From NCBI RefSeq assembly GCF_008801925.2, contig NZ_CP062803.1, positions 992,001 to 1,056,000 of the forward strand: a stretch of 64,000 nucleotides of DNA, read 5' to 3'. The translations under genes and the position numbers were made by a program. The notes beneath the pieces were generated by a model, which did no database searches, was not told where the DNA came from, and saw only the letters and a program-made list of their open reading frames with translations. This DNA is from Cupriavidus basilensis. Its GTDB lineage: Bacteria > Pseudomonadota > Gammaproteobacteria > Burkholderiales > Burkholderiaceae. Within the stretch, counting starts at the first letter, position 1. Each line of letters begins with the position of its first letter. Positions 30,315-39,586 of the stretch are shown piece after piece.

Positions 30315-32885
30315 TCACCCCTGAGCAATCCTCTGCTCAATATGCGCCAGCGCCTCCTCCACCTGATCCACCAAAATCAAGCAAAGATCCCCCGGCTGCA
30401 AATGCGACAACGCGGTATCGATAGCAAGGAACTCCCCACGGATCTCTTCCACCGCGCTGGCGCGCTTCGCGCCCTCCAGGCCTTCGCGCAGCAGGGCCAG
30501 CACTTCGCCGTCCTCGCGTCCGCGCTGGCACTGGTCCTGATACAGGATCACTTCGTCGAACACATCGCCAAGGATCTCCGTCTGGCGGCGGATATCGACG
30601 TCGCGGCGGTCGCCGGCGCCGCTGATCACCACCGAACGGCGCTCGGCCGGCATGCTCTCGATGGCGTTGCACAGCGCCTGGATCGCATCCGGGTTGTGGC
30701 CGTAGTCGGCGATCAGCGTCGCGCCCTTGTAGTCGAACACGTTGAAGCGGCCGGGGGCGGTGGCTGCATCGTTGACGAAGGTCGCCAGGCCGCGGCGGAT
30801 CACTTCCCAGTCGATGCCCAGCGCCCACGCTGCCGCGGTGGCGGACATGGCGTTCTCGACCTGGAAGCCGATCGAGCCGCCGCGCGTCAGCGGAATGCTC
30901 GACAGCGCGATGCGCACCTGGTTCTCGCCTTCGGCGGCCACGATATGGCCATCCTCGACGTACACCACGCGCTTGCCCTGCGCGCAGTGCGTGGCCATCA
31001 CGGGGTTGTTGAGGTCGGCCGCGAAGAACGTCACGGCGCCCGGGCAGGCGTCGGCCATGCGTACCACCATGGGGTCCGCGGCATTGAGCACGGCCATGCC
31101 GTGCGGTGCCACGTTCTGCACGATGACGCTTTTCAGCACGGCGAGGTCTTCCACAGTGCTGATAAAGGACAGCCCGAGGTGATCGCCTTCGCCCACATTG
31201 GTGACCACCGCCACGTCGCAGCGGTCGAAGGCCAGGCCTTCGCGCAGCAGGCCGCCGCGCGCGGTCTCGAACACGGCGGCGTCCACGTCGGGGTGCATCA
31301 GCACATTGCGGGCGCTGCGCGGGCCGCTGCAGTCGCCGGTATCGATGCGCTCGCCCTTGACGTAGACACCGTCGGTGCCGGTCATGCCGATGCGCAGGCC
31401 GCTGCCGGCCAGCAGGTGGGCAATCAGGCGGACCGTGGTGGTCTTGCCGTTGGTGCCGGATACCGCCACCACGGGGATGCGGCCATCGTCGCCGTCGCCG
31501 AACATCGTGGAGATGATGGCCTCGCCCACGGCACGGCCCTTGCCGTAGGAGGGTTGCAGGTGCATGCGCAGGCCCGGTGCGGCATTGACTTCGACAATGC
31601 CGCCGGCTTGTTCCTCGAACGGCTTGAGCACGGTCTCGCAGACCGCGTCGACGCCGCAGATGTCCAGGCCAACCATGCGCGCGGCCGCCACGGCGCGGGC
31701 TGCCATGTCCGGGTGCACATCGTCGGTGACGTCCGTCGCGCTGCCACCGGTGGACAGGTTAGCGTTATTGCGCAGCACCACGCGGGTGCCCTTGGGCGGC
31801 ACCGCATCCGCGGTGAGATTCTGCTTGGCCAGCGTGGCCAGCGCGATATCGTCAAAGCGGATCTTGGTCAGCGAGGTGGCGTGTCCCTCGCCGCGGCGCG
31901 GGTCGCGATTCACTTCCTCGACCAGTTGGCGCACGGTGTGCTTGCCATCGCCGGTGACCTGGGGCGGATCGCGTCGGGCCGCGGCGACCAGGTGGTTGCC
32001 CACCACCAGCAGGCGGAAATCGTGGCCGGGAATATAGCGCTCGACGATCACGTCGGAGCTGATCTCGGCGGCGACTTCATAGGCGGCGATGACTTCCTCG
32101 CGGGTGCGGATGCGCACCGCCACGCCTTTGCCCTGATTGCCGTCGCGCGGCTTGACCACCACCGGCGCACCGATTTCCTGCGCGGCGGCCCAGGCTTCGT
32201 CGGGGTCCGAGACGGAGCGGCCCATCGGCACCGGCACGCCGGCGGCGTGCAGCAGCTTCTTGGTGAGTTCCTTGTCTTGCGCGATCGATTCCGAGACCGC
32301 GCTGGTCATGTCTGTTTCGGCGGCCTGGATGCGGCGTTGCTTGCTGCCCCAGCCGAACTGGACCATGCTGCCTTGCGTCAGGCGGCGATACGGAATGCCG
32401 CGCGCCACGCCCGCATGGACGATGGAGCCGGTGCTCGGCCCCAGGCGCACGTCTTCGTCGAACTCGCGCAGGCGATGCAGCGCATCGGCCAGGTCGAACG
32501 GCATGTCGTCGCGTGCGGCGCGGCACAGCGCGGCGGCCAGTTCCATCGCCAGCTTGCCGACTTCTTCCTCGCTGTACTGCACCACCACCTGGTAGGTGCC
32601 GGGTTCGACGGTGGGTGCGGTGCGGCTGAAGCTGACCGGGCAGCCGGCCTCCGCTTGCAGGCGCATGGCCGCGCATTCGAGCGCGTGCGCCAGCGACACC
32701 ACGCCTTCGTTGTCATCGGGCCGCAGCGGGCCTACCTCGGGAAAGCGCGCGCGCAGGCGCTCTTCAAAACCGGGCAGCTGTGCCAGCGTGTGGGCCTCGT
32801 CGGAGCAAGAAACGATGGCTTCGATGGCGGTGTGGCGGCACCACAGGTTAGGGCCACGCAGGGCCCGGATACGTGAGACTTCCAT
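30315..32885 (-). CDS. cphA: Cyanophycin synthetase, second copy
   Basis: CphA polymerises aspartate and arginine into the storage polymer cyanophycin in the cytoplasm, using two ATP-dependent active sites. In this 856-residue copy the ATP-grasp domain spans about 210-460 (VVVKPRDGNQGKGVAVRI, IVEVNAAPGLRMHL). The Mur-ligase domain has the P-loop GTNGKTTT at 477-484. The start is placed at ATG 32885, giving MEVSRIRALRGPN, with AAGGA upstream. It begins 20 bp after the stop of the first copy, so the two are one operon. Burkholderiaceae commonly carry such a pair (cphA and cphA'). Both ATP sites look intact, unlike the shortened CphA2 type. Confidence 0.93.
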   Translation of the reverse strand: MEVSRIRALRGPNLWCRHTAIEAIVSCSDEAHTLAQLPGFEERLRARFPEVGPLRPDDNEGVVSLAHALECAAMRLQAEAGCPVSFSRTAPTVEPGTYQVVVQYSEEEVGKLAMELAAALCRAARDDMPFDLADALHRLREFDEDVRLGPSTGSIVHAGVARGIPYRRLTQGSMVQFGWGSKQRRIQAAETDMTSAVSESIAQDKELTKKLLHAAGVPVPMGRSVSDPDEAWAAAQEIGAPVVVKPRDGNQGKGVAVRIRTREEVIAAYEVAAEISSDVIVERYIPGHDFRLLVVGNHLVAAARRDPPQVTGDGKHTVRQLVEEVNRDPRRGEGHATSLTKIRFDDIALATLAKQNLTADAVPPKGTRVVLRNNANLSTGGSATDVTDDVHPDMAARAVAAARMVGLDICGVDAVCETVLKPFEEQAGGIVEVNAAPGLRMHLQPSYGKGRAVGEAIISTMFGDGDDGRIPVVAVSGTNGKTTTVRLIAHLLAGSGLRIGMTGTDGVYVKGERIDTGDCSGPRSARNVLMHPDVDAAVFETARGGLLREGLAFDRCDVAVVTNVGEGDHLGLSFISTVEDLAVLKSVIVQNVAPHGMAVLNAADPMVVRMADACPGAVTFFAADLNNPVMATHCAQGKRVVYVEDGHIVAAEGENQVRIALSSIPLTRGGSIGFQVENAMSATAAAWALGIDWEVIRRGLATFVNDAATAPGRFNVFDYKGATLIADYGHNPDAIQALCNAIESMPAERRSVVISGAGDRRDVDIRRQTEILGDVFDEVILYQDQCQRGREDGEVLALLREGLEGAKRASAVEEIRGEFLAIDTALSHLQPGDLCLILVDQVEEALAHIEQRIAQG

Positions 32886-32905
32886 GAAATCAGTTTCCTT
32901 GCGGA

Positions 32906-35542
32906 TCAGGCGCGGCGGCCCGGTTGGCCCATCCACTGGTGCACCAGGTCGATCGTCGGCAGGGTCGTTGCCTCATCGCATTGCAGGACCAGCAGGTCGC
33001 CGGCCACCACTTGCGCGAGCGCGGCCTCGATCGCCTGGCGGCGCGAGCCCTCGTCGATGATCTTGGTCACGCGGCGGCCTTCATACAGGCCCTGCTTGAG
33101 CAGCGCGCGTGCCTCGGCGTCCGGCAGCGCGCGCTTGACGGAAGTGTCTTCGCACAGGAAGACGCGGTCGAACGCGGCGCCCAGCACCTTGCCTTGCTTG
33201 ACCATGTCTTCGTCGCGGCGCGGCGCGCCGGCGCCGTACACGACCACGCGACGCTCGCTCGGGAAGCGTTCCAGCGATGCCACCAGCGCTTCCAGCGCGG
33301 GCGCATTGTGGGCGTCGTCGACCACCACGATGGCGCCGTTGCGCTCGAACAGCGTGAAGCGTCCTGGCACATCCACCTGGCCTACATCGAATGTCACCAC
33401 GCCAGCACGGATCAGGTCGTTGGAGATGCCCAGCGCCCAGCCGGTGGCCACGGCCGCCAGCACGTTCTCGACCTGGAAGGCCACGCGGCCCGCATAGGTG
33501 AGGGGGATCGCGGCGACATCGGCCAGCGGCACCTCGCGGCTGCCGGTGGCGAGCACCACCTTGCCGTCGCGCACGTAGACCGCGCGGCGGCCCGCCGCGC
33601 GATGCGCGGCAATGGCGGGCAGGTCGGCCGTCATGCCGAAGAAGATCACGTCGCCATCGCACAGCTCCGCCATCTCCACGACCAGCGGGTCGCGCGCGTT
33701 GAGCACCGCCACGCCGCCGTCCAGCACCACGTCGACCTGGGTGCGCAGCACGCTGTACATCTTCTCGACTTCCTCGACGTAATACTGGCCAAGGTGGTCG
33801 GGTACATCGATATTGGTCACTACGCCGACCTGGCAACGGTCGTAGGCGAGGCCTTCGGACAAGATTGCGCCGCTGTCGTTCTCGATCACGGCGGCATCCA
33901 CCGCGCGATTCATCAGGATGCGGCGGGCTGCGTCCCAGTTGGCGCGGTCGCCGCCCTGCACCTGGCGGCGGTCCAGGTAGAGGCCGTCGCTGCAAGCCAG
34001 GCCGGTGTGCTTGCCCGAGAGCTGCAGCAGGCGCGCGACCAGCTTGGCCACCACGGTCTTGCCGTTGGTGCCGGTGATGCCGACCACGGGTATGCGGCCG
34101 TTGTCGTCGCCTTCGCCAGCCGGGAACAGGTGATCCACCACGGCACGGCCCACCGGGCGGGCTTCACCGTTGGAGGGCTTCAGGTGCATCAGCAGGCCGG
34201 GGCCGGCATTGACCTCGACAATGGCGCCGCGCTGCTCGGCGAGCGGGCGCGAAATGTCCTGCGCCACCAGGTCGACGCCGGCGATGTCCAGGCCCACGAT
34301 GCGGGCGGCCAGCGAGGCATGCGCGGCCACGCTCGGGTGCACGCGGTCGGTCACGTCGAAGGCCACATTGCCGTTGCGCTGGATCAGCACATGCTTGCCC
34401 TCGGGCGGTACGGAAGTGGCGTCAAAGCCCTGGCGCTTGAGTTCCAGGCGCGCGGCCGAATCCAGCCTTACCTTGTTGAGCGGGTGGTCTTCGGTGCTGC
34501 CGCGGCGCGGGTCGGAATTGATCTGCGATTCGATCAGCTCGTCGATGGTTGACTTGCCGTCGCCGGTCACGCTGGCGGTTTCGCCCATGGCGGCGGCCAC
34601 CAGGCGGCCGCCCACCACCAGCAGGCGGTGTTCATTGCCCAGCACAAAGCGCTCGACGATGACGCCGCTGCCTTCATCGATGGCGACGCCGTAGGCGGTC
34701 TCGACTTCTTCGCGCGTGGTCAGGTTGGTGAACACGCCGCGGCCGTGGTTGCCGTCGTAGGGCTTGACCACCACCGGCAGGCCGATGTCCTCGGCGGCGT
34801 CCCAGGCGTCGGCGGCGCTTTCCACCAGCCGGCCTTCGGGCACGGGCACGCCGCAGGATTCCAGCAGGCTCTTGGTCAGGTCCTTGTCGCGCGAGATGCT
34901 CTCGGCAATGGCGGCGGTGCGGTCGGTCTCTGCGGTCCAGATGCGGCGCTGGCGGCTGCCATAGCCGAGTTGCACCAGGTTGCCCTCGGACAGGCGCAGC
35001 GCCGGGATGTCGCGGTCGTCGGCTGCGTCGACGATGCAGGCAGTGCTCGGGCCCAGGCAGTGCTTGTCCACCAGGCGGCGAAGGTGATCCACCGTCTCCT
35101 GGACGTCATAGGGGCGGTCTTCGATGGCGGCCATCACCAGGTCGCGGGCGGCGAACAGGGCGGCACGGGTGACATCCTCGTGCCAGGCCCGCACGATCAC
35201 CTTGTAGACACCCCGGATCGGGGTCTCGCGCGCCTTGCCGAAGCCGCCGGGCATGCCCGCGAGGTTCTGCAGCTCAAGCGTGACGTGTTCCAGGATGTGG
35301 CCAGGCCACGTGCCGTCCTTGAGCCGCTGCAGGAAGCCGCCGCGCTCGCCGATACTGCAGCGATGCTCGACCAGCGAGGGCAGCCATGCCGACAGGCGCT
35401 CGTAGAACCCCGGAATCTTGTTGGAGGGAAAATCCTCCAGTTCCCCGATATCGACCCACGCCTCCAGCACAGGCCGATATGTCCACATATTCGGGCCGCG
35501 CAGCGACATGACATCGAAAATCTCAATGTCCTTCTTTTTCAT
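32906..35542 (-). CDS. cphA: Cyanophycin synthetase, first copy
   Basis: The 878-residue enzyme is colinear with the second copy: an N-terminal domain (MSLRGPNMWTYRPVLE), an ATP-grasp domain at about 225-475 (VVVKPYDGNHGRGVFTNL, IVEVNAGPGLLMHLKPS), and a Mur-ligase domain with GTNGKT at 491-496 and VVDDAHNAPALEALV in its last third. It adds Asp to the backbone and Arg to side chains. Whether both copies form a heteromer or work separately cannot be told from sequence. It is the first gene of the operon; the divergent ABC transporter starts 240 bp away. Divergence between the copies is substantial, so duplication is old. Confidence 0.95.
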   Translation of the reverse strand: MKKKDIEIFDVMSLRGPNMWTYRPVLEAWVDIGELEDFPSNKIPGFYERLSAWLPSLVEHRCSIGERGGFLQRLKDGTWPGHILEHVTLELQNLAGMPGGFGKARETPIRGVYKVIVRAWHEDVTRAALFAARDLVMAAIEDRPYDVQETVDHLRRLVDKHCLGPSTACIVDAADDRDIPALRLSEGNLVQLGYGSRQRRIWTAETDRTAAIAESISRDKDLTKSLLESCGVPVPEGRLVESAADAWDAAEDIGLPVVVKPYDGNHGRGVFTNLTTREEVETAYGVAIDEGSGVIVERFVLGNEHRLLVVGGRLVAAAMGETASVTGDGKSTIDELIESQINSDPRRGSTEDHPLNKVRLDSAARLELKRQGFDATSVPPEGKHVLIQRNGNVAFDVTDRVHPSVAAHASLAARIVGLDIAGVDLVAQDISRPLAEQRGAIVEVNAGPGLLMHLKPSNGEARPVGRAVVDHLFPAGEGDDNGRIPVVGITGTNGKTVVAKLVARLLQLSGKHTGLACSDGLYLDRRQVQGGDRANWDAARRILMNRAVDAAVIENDSGAILSEGLAYDRCQVGVVTNIDVPDHLGQYYVEEVEKMYSVLRTQVDVVLDGGVAVLNARDPLVVEMAELCDGDVIFFGMTADLPAIAAHRAAGRRAVYVRDGKVVLATGSREVPLADVAAIPLTYAGRVAFQVENVLAAVATGWALGISNDLIRAGVVTFDVGQVDVPGRFTLFERNGAIVVVDDAHNAPALEALVASLERFPSERRVVVYGAGAPRRDEDMVKQGKVLGAAFDRVFLCEDTSVKRALPDAEARALLKQGLYEGRRVTKIIDEGSRRQAIEAALAQVVAGDLLVLQCDEATTLPTIDLVHQWMGQPGRRA

Positions 35543-35782
35543 TGATTTAGCTTGAGGCAGTGGGCGAGTGCCCGAGAAATAGAAGCCTAACCTTTCAGTA
35601 ACGTTACAACGGTCAGCCGGTTGACTTTCTTGATTAAAAAGCGATTGTGCAGTGCATCAGGGACGCCCGTGTGTTTGGCCTTATGTATACTGCGGGCAAA
35701 TCGGCGGGCCGCCAGGGCGCGCCCGCGCTAAATTGTTTCAAGTTATGTCCATAGCCCAAGGACGCAGCATGCCGTATCAACG

Positions 35783-38068
35783 ATGACCCAACCTTCCTTG
35801 CCCGTGATTGACAGCGACGCCCACAACGAGCCGTGGCGTAACGAACTCGGCACCCGCCTGCAAGCTGGCGAAGCCGTGCTTGCCTGGCTCGAAGTCGACC
35901 TTGACGCAAAGCTGCATTTTACCCAAGGCTGGGTACTTGTGACGGATCGTCGCTTGCTGGCGCGCATGCCGGGGCAAAAAGACTGGCAGGAATGGGCGAT
36001 CCAGCCCGGATTATCGCTGCATCACGCCGATCATGCGGGGGTTGGCACGCTGGAGTTGCAAGACAACGGGCGATTGCTGGCCAGTTGGCGCTATACGCTG
36101 GGCCACAATCCGGCCGCGTTGCGCCTGATCGACCAGTTCCACGCGCAGCGCGACCTGTCGGCCTCGGGCCGGGCCGGCCAGCTGGATCTGGATGCCGAAG
36201 CGGTCTGCCCGACCTGCAAGGCCCCGCTGCCCCCGGACGACGACCAGTGCCCACAATGCAGCCGTGACCTGGAAACGCCGCCGTCGACCTGGGCACTATT
36301 GCGCCTGTGGCGGTTTGCCCGGCCGTACCGCTTCCAGTTGCTGGCCGGTTTCCTGCTGACGCTGCTGTCCACCGCCGCGACGCTGGTGCCGCCGTACCTG
36401 ACCATGCCGTTGATGGACAACGTGCTGATTCCCTACCAGAACGGGCTGCCCATCGATTACGACCGGGTCAAGCTGTACCTGGCCGGGCTGCTGGGTGCGG
36501 CGCTGGTGGCATGGAGCCTTGGCTGGGCTCGCACCTATCTGCTGGCGCGGGTGTCCGAGCGCATCGGCGCGGACCTGCGCACGACCACCTACGAGCACCT
36601 GCTGCGCCTGTCGCTGGAGTACTTCGGCGGCAAGCGCACGGGCGACCTGATGGCCCGTATCGGCTCGGAAAGTGATCGCATCTGCGTGTTTCTGTCGCTA
36701 CATCTACTGGATTTCGCTACCGACGTGCTGATGATCGTCATGACGGCGGCCATCCTGATTTCGATCAACCCGTGGCTGGCGCTGGTGACCCTGGTGCCGC
36801 TGCCGTTCATCGCATGGATGATTCACCTGGTGCGCGACCGGCTGCGCCACGGCTTCGAGAAGATCGACCGGATCTGGTCGGAGATCACCAACGTGCTGGC
36901 CGATACCATCCCGGGCATCCGCGTGGTCAAGGCCTTCGCGCAGGAAAAGCGCGAAGTGGAGCGCTTCCGCGAAGCTAACCGGCACAACCTGGCGATCAAT
37001 GACCGGGTCAACGCGGTGTGGTCGCTCTTCACCCCGACCGTCACGCTGCTGACCGAGATCGGCTTGCTGGTGGTGTGGATCTTCGGTATCTGGCAGGTCT
37101 CGCACAACGCGATCACGGTCGGCGTACTGGTGGCCTTCCTCACCTATATCAGCCGCTTCTATACACGCCTGGATTCGATGAGCCGCATCGTCTCTGTCAC
37201 GCAGAAGGCCGCCGCGGGCGCCAAGCGCATCTTCGATATCCTCGATCACGTCTCGAGCGTGCCGGAACCCACGCGGCCGGTGCACCTGGAGCGTGTCGAG
37301 GGCGCCATCGAGCTGCGCGACCTGGGCTTCCGCTATGGCAACCGTGCCGTGATCCGCGGGCTCAACCTGTCGATCGCGCCGGGCGAGATGATTGGCCTGG
37401 TGGGGCACAGCGGGTCGGGCAAGAGCACGCTGGTCAACCTGATCTGCCGCTTCTACGACGTCTCCGAAGGCGCGATCCGGCTGGACGGCGTCGATATCCG
37501 CTCGCTGCCGGTCTCGGAGTTCCGCAGCCATATCGGGCTGGTGCTGCAGGAACCGTTCCTGTTCTTTGGCACGATTGCCGAGAACATTGCCTACGGCAAG
37601 CCGGGTGCTTCGCGCGAAGAGATCATCGCCGCGGCGCGCGCCGCCCATGCGCACGAGTTCATCCTGCGCCTGCCGCACGGCTACGACTCTCTCGTGGGCG
37701 AGCGCGGGCAGGCGCTGTCCGGCGGCGAGCGCCAGCGTATCTCCATCGCTCGCGCGCTGCTGATCAACCCGCGCATCCTGATCATGGACGAGGCCACCTC
37801 GTCGGTGGATACGACGACGGAGAAGGAAATCCAGAAGGCGCTGGATAACCTGGTGCAAGGCCGCACCACCATCGCCATCGCCCACCGCCTGTCCACGCTG
37901 CGCAAGGCAGACCGACTGGTGGTAATGGATCGCGGACGGATCGTGGAGGTTGGCAACCACGATGAGTTGCTGGCGCGCGAAGGCGCCTACTACAAGCTCT
38001 ACCAGGCGCAGGCCCGCAATGTCGATGCCGACGCGGATCTTACCTCCGCCGATGCGGTCAACGTGTAA
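35783..38068 (+). CDS. Cyanophycin-associated ABC transporter with N-terminal PH-like domain and zinc ribbon
   Basis: The 761-residue protein has three parts. Residues ~25-120 (WVLVTDRRLLARM and surroundings) look like a bacterial PH-like fold. Residues 142-159 form a zinc ribbon with C142, C145, C156 and C159. The rest is a fused exporter: about six membrane helices at 180-470, then a nucleotide-binding domain with Walker A GHSGSGKS at 541-548, LSGGERQRISIARALL and Walker B ILIMDEATSSVD. It is divergent from the cphA pair and is followed by a DUF1854 gene. I recall this pairing being linked to cyanophycin loci, but the transported substrate is unknown. TATACT at 35686-35691 may be its -10. 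Confidence 0.88.
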   Translation: MTQPSLPVIDSDAHNEPWRNELGTRLQAGEAVLAWLEVDLDAKLHFTQGWVLVTDRRLLARMPGQKDWQEWAIQPGLSLHHADHAGVGTLELQDNGRLLASWRYTLGHNPAALRLIDQFHAQRDLSASGRAGQLDLDAEAVCPTCKAPLPPDDDQCPQCSRDLETPPSTWALLRLWRFARPYRFQLLAGFLLTLLSTAATLVPPYLTMPLMDNVLIPYQNGLPIDYDRVKLYLAGLLGAALVAWSLGWARTYLLARVSERIGADLRTTTYEHLLRLSLEYFGGKRTGDLMARIGSESDRICVFLSLHLLDFATDVLMIVMTAAILISINPWLALVTLVPLPFIAWMIHLVRDRLRHGFEKIDRIWSEITNVLADTIPGIRVVKAFAQEKREVERFREANRHNLAINDRVNAVWSLFTPTVTLLTEIGLLVVWIFGIWQVSHNAITVGVLVAFLTYISRFYTRLDSMSRIVSVTQKAAAGAKRIFDILDHVSSVPEPTRPVHLERVEGAIELRDLGFRYGNRAVIRGLNLSIAPGEMIGLVGHSGSGKSTLVNLICRFYDVSEGAIRLDGVDIRSLPVSEFRSHIGLVLQEPFLFFGTIAENIAYGKPGASREEIIAAARAAHAHEFILRLPHGYDSLVGERGQALSGGERQRISIARALLINPRILIMDEATSSVDTTTEKEIQKALDNLVQGRTTIAIAHRLSTLRKADRLVVMDRGRIVEVGNHDELLAREGAYYKLYQAQARNVDADADLTSADAVNV

Positions 38069-38085
38069 TAAGGATGGGAGCCCAC

Positions 38086-38556
38086 ATGCAGCAAGTCGAT
38101 TTCAAGCTCTCCCGCAATGCCCTTGGCCGCCTGGCGATGACCACGGCGGATGGTGTCGTGCATGATGGTGTCGTTCCCGTGCGCGCCTTCCCCATCGCCG
38201 CGCCCGACGATGGTGTCGGCCTCGTCAGCGCCGATGGCCGCGAGCTGGCCTGGCTGCCTCGCCTGGATACCTTGCCCGCCCCGGTGCGCGAGATGATCGA
38301 GGCCGAACTGGCCAGCCGTGAATTCATGCCGGAGATCCGCCGCATCCGGTCGGTGTCGACCTACGCCACCCCCAGCACCTGGGAGGTGGAGACGGATCGT
38401 GGCCTCACGTCGCTGGTGCTGCGCGGCGAGGAAGACATTCGCCGCCTCGCCGGCTCCAAGCTGCTGATCTCCGACAGCCATGGCATCCATTACCTGGTGC
38501 GCAACCTGGCTAGCCTGGACAAGGGCAGCCGCAAGATCCTTGATCGCTTTCTCTAA
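38086..38556 (+). CDS. DUF1854 protein associated with the cyanophycin ABC transporter
   Basis: The 156-residue soluble protein matches the DUF1854 type (LSRNALGRLAMT at the N-terminus, IRRIRSVSTYATPSTWEVETDRG centrally, LLISDSHGIHYLVRNLASLD near the end). Translation probably starts at ATG 38086, with GGGAG five bases upstream. The ATG at 38074 would put the AGG directly against the start codon. It lies 17 bp after the ABC transporter gene and is surely co-transcribed. No catalytic motif is evident; a partner role to the transporter or to cyanophycin handling is inference from the conserved context. Confidence 0.85.
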   Translation: MQQVDFKLSRNALGRLAMTTADGVVHDGVVPVRAFPIAAPDDGVGLVSADGRELAWLPRLDTLPAPVREMIEAELASREFMPEIRRIRSVSTYATPSTWEVETDRGLTSLVLRGEEDIRRLAGSKLLISDSHGIHYLVRNLASLDKGSRKILDRFL

Positions 38557-38564
38557 GCTGCGCT

Positions 38565-39446
38565 TCAGAGCTTGCCAGTGAAGATCACCCCGACCTGGCG
38601 GTCGGGGCGCATCGCAAACAGGTAGATCTGGCCGGGCGTGGGCAAGCTATGCGTGGTGGTGGGGTCGTAGTAAGCGATGCCGCTCATGGGTGTGTTCGCG
38701 TAAGTGCAACTCGGCCCAGTCAGCTGCAGGGCGACGTTGTAGACCTTGCCCTGGCGCCGCGGCGTAGCGGTCCCGGTAAAGCTGCAGCCCGAGCTGCTGC
38801 CGTCTAGCGTGAGGTTGCCGCTGGCGTCGATGGAAAGCCTTACCGCACCCGCCTTGATTCCGGTCGTGTCGATGACGTTCGACGTGCCGTAGTAAGTCCC
38901 CTTCAGGCCGTCGGTGGTCGCGATGAAGTTGTAGTCGGTGCTGTAGGTGGCATTGACGACCGTGCTCTTGCCGTTGCGGTAGGTGACCTGCGCCTGGATC
39001 GACTTGCCCGGCACGTAGGCTGCCATCAGGTTCGCTGCGGTCAGGCTGTAGCCCGCCGCCTCCTGATTGAAATCCAGGCCGTTGTTATTGGTGGTGAGCG
39101 CGCCGCTGCCCGAGCTGTAGTTGCCGGTCAGGACTCCCTCCGATACGTCCGGTATGCCCGCCGTCGCGTAGAAGGCGTAATAGACGTTCTCGTCCAACAC
39201 CAGGATGTTGAACCGCTCGCCTGCGGCAGAGTTGCCGATGTAGAAGCCGGAGCCGAGCGCGATGGTGTCGGGTGCTGCCGGGATCACCGGGGTCGTCGGG
39301 GTTGTCGGTGTCGTAGGTGTTGTAGGTGTCGTGGGTGTGGCGGCGGGAGGCGTGCGCACAATCGCCAGTCCGTCACTGTTGTCGCCCGATCCGCCACAGC
39401 CTGCGAGGGCCAGCGCTATGCTTGCAGCCCCAATGAGTTTCTTCAT
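38565..39446 (-). CDS. Putative lipoprotein with a Thr-Pro repeat linker
   Basis: The 293-residue product has a short signal peptide with lipobox LAGC and lipidated C17. A linker of repeated T-T-P units follows (residues 37-53), then a beta-rich, glycine/asparagine/serine-rich domain of about 230 residues (for example GSGFYIGNSAAGERF, DGLKGTYYGTSNVID). I recognise no named domain. A surface-exposed or periplasmic beta-structure is likely. The gene ends 8 bp from the convergent DUF1854 gene. The repeat linker could vary in length between strains. Confidence 0.75.
   Translation of the reverse strand: MKKLIGAASIALALAGCGGSGDNSDGLAIVRTPPAATPTTPTTPTTPTTPTTPVIPAAPDTIALGSGFYIGNSAAGERFNILVLDENVYYAFYATAGIPDVSEGVLTGNYSSGSGALTTNNNGLDFNQEAAGYSLTAANLMAAYVPGKSIQAQVTYRNGKSTVVNATYSTDYNFIATTDGLKGTYYGTSNVIDTTGIKAGAVRLSIDASGNLTLDGSSSGCSFTGTATPRRQGKVYNVALQLTGPSCTYANTPMSGIAYYDPTTTHSLPTPGQIYLFAMRPDRQVGVIFTGKL
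39288..39338. repeat. Tandem repeat coding for the Thr-Thr-Pro linker
   Basis: About five 9-bp units (consensus GTCGTAGGTG-like on the plus strand, with T/C and G/A variants) lie inside the lipoprotein gene and encode residues 37-53. The period is divisible by three, so slippage would alter linker length and leave the frame intact. Confidence 0.75.
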
Positions 39447-39586
39447 TTGTACTTTGCCCGTTCTGGTGCAGATGAGCGCCTCTGGCGCCCCTTTTCTGGT
39501 TGCCGAAAAAATCTCGACTGTAACAGATGATTACAATTCGCTGATGACCTCGCGTCTGTGGCCGGGCTGAGCCTGTTCGAGCGCGC

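Noticed and set aside
30099..32876. A 925-codon plus-strand ORF opposite the second cphA gene
   Set aside because: It is the antisense shadow of a GC-rich gene with strong codon bias; the translation is rich in H, Q, A and R with no domain. The cphA frame has clear motifs.
32924..34552. A 542-codon plus-strand ORF opposite the first cphA gene
   Set aside because: Antisense shadow of a gene with ATP-grasp and Mur-ligase motifs.
38074..38085. The earlier ATG for the DUF1854 gene
   Set aside because: Its AGG lies directly against the start codon; the ATG at 38086 has GGGAG at normal distance.
39288..39338. Tandem 9-bp units considered as a CRISPR array
   Set aside because: They are short, contiguous, in frame within a gene and lack spacers.
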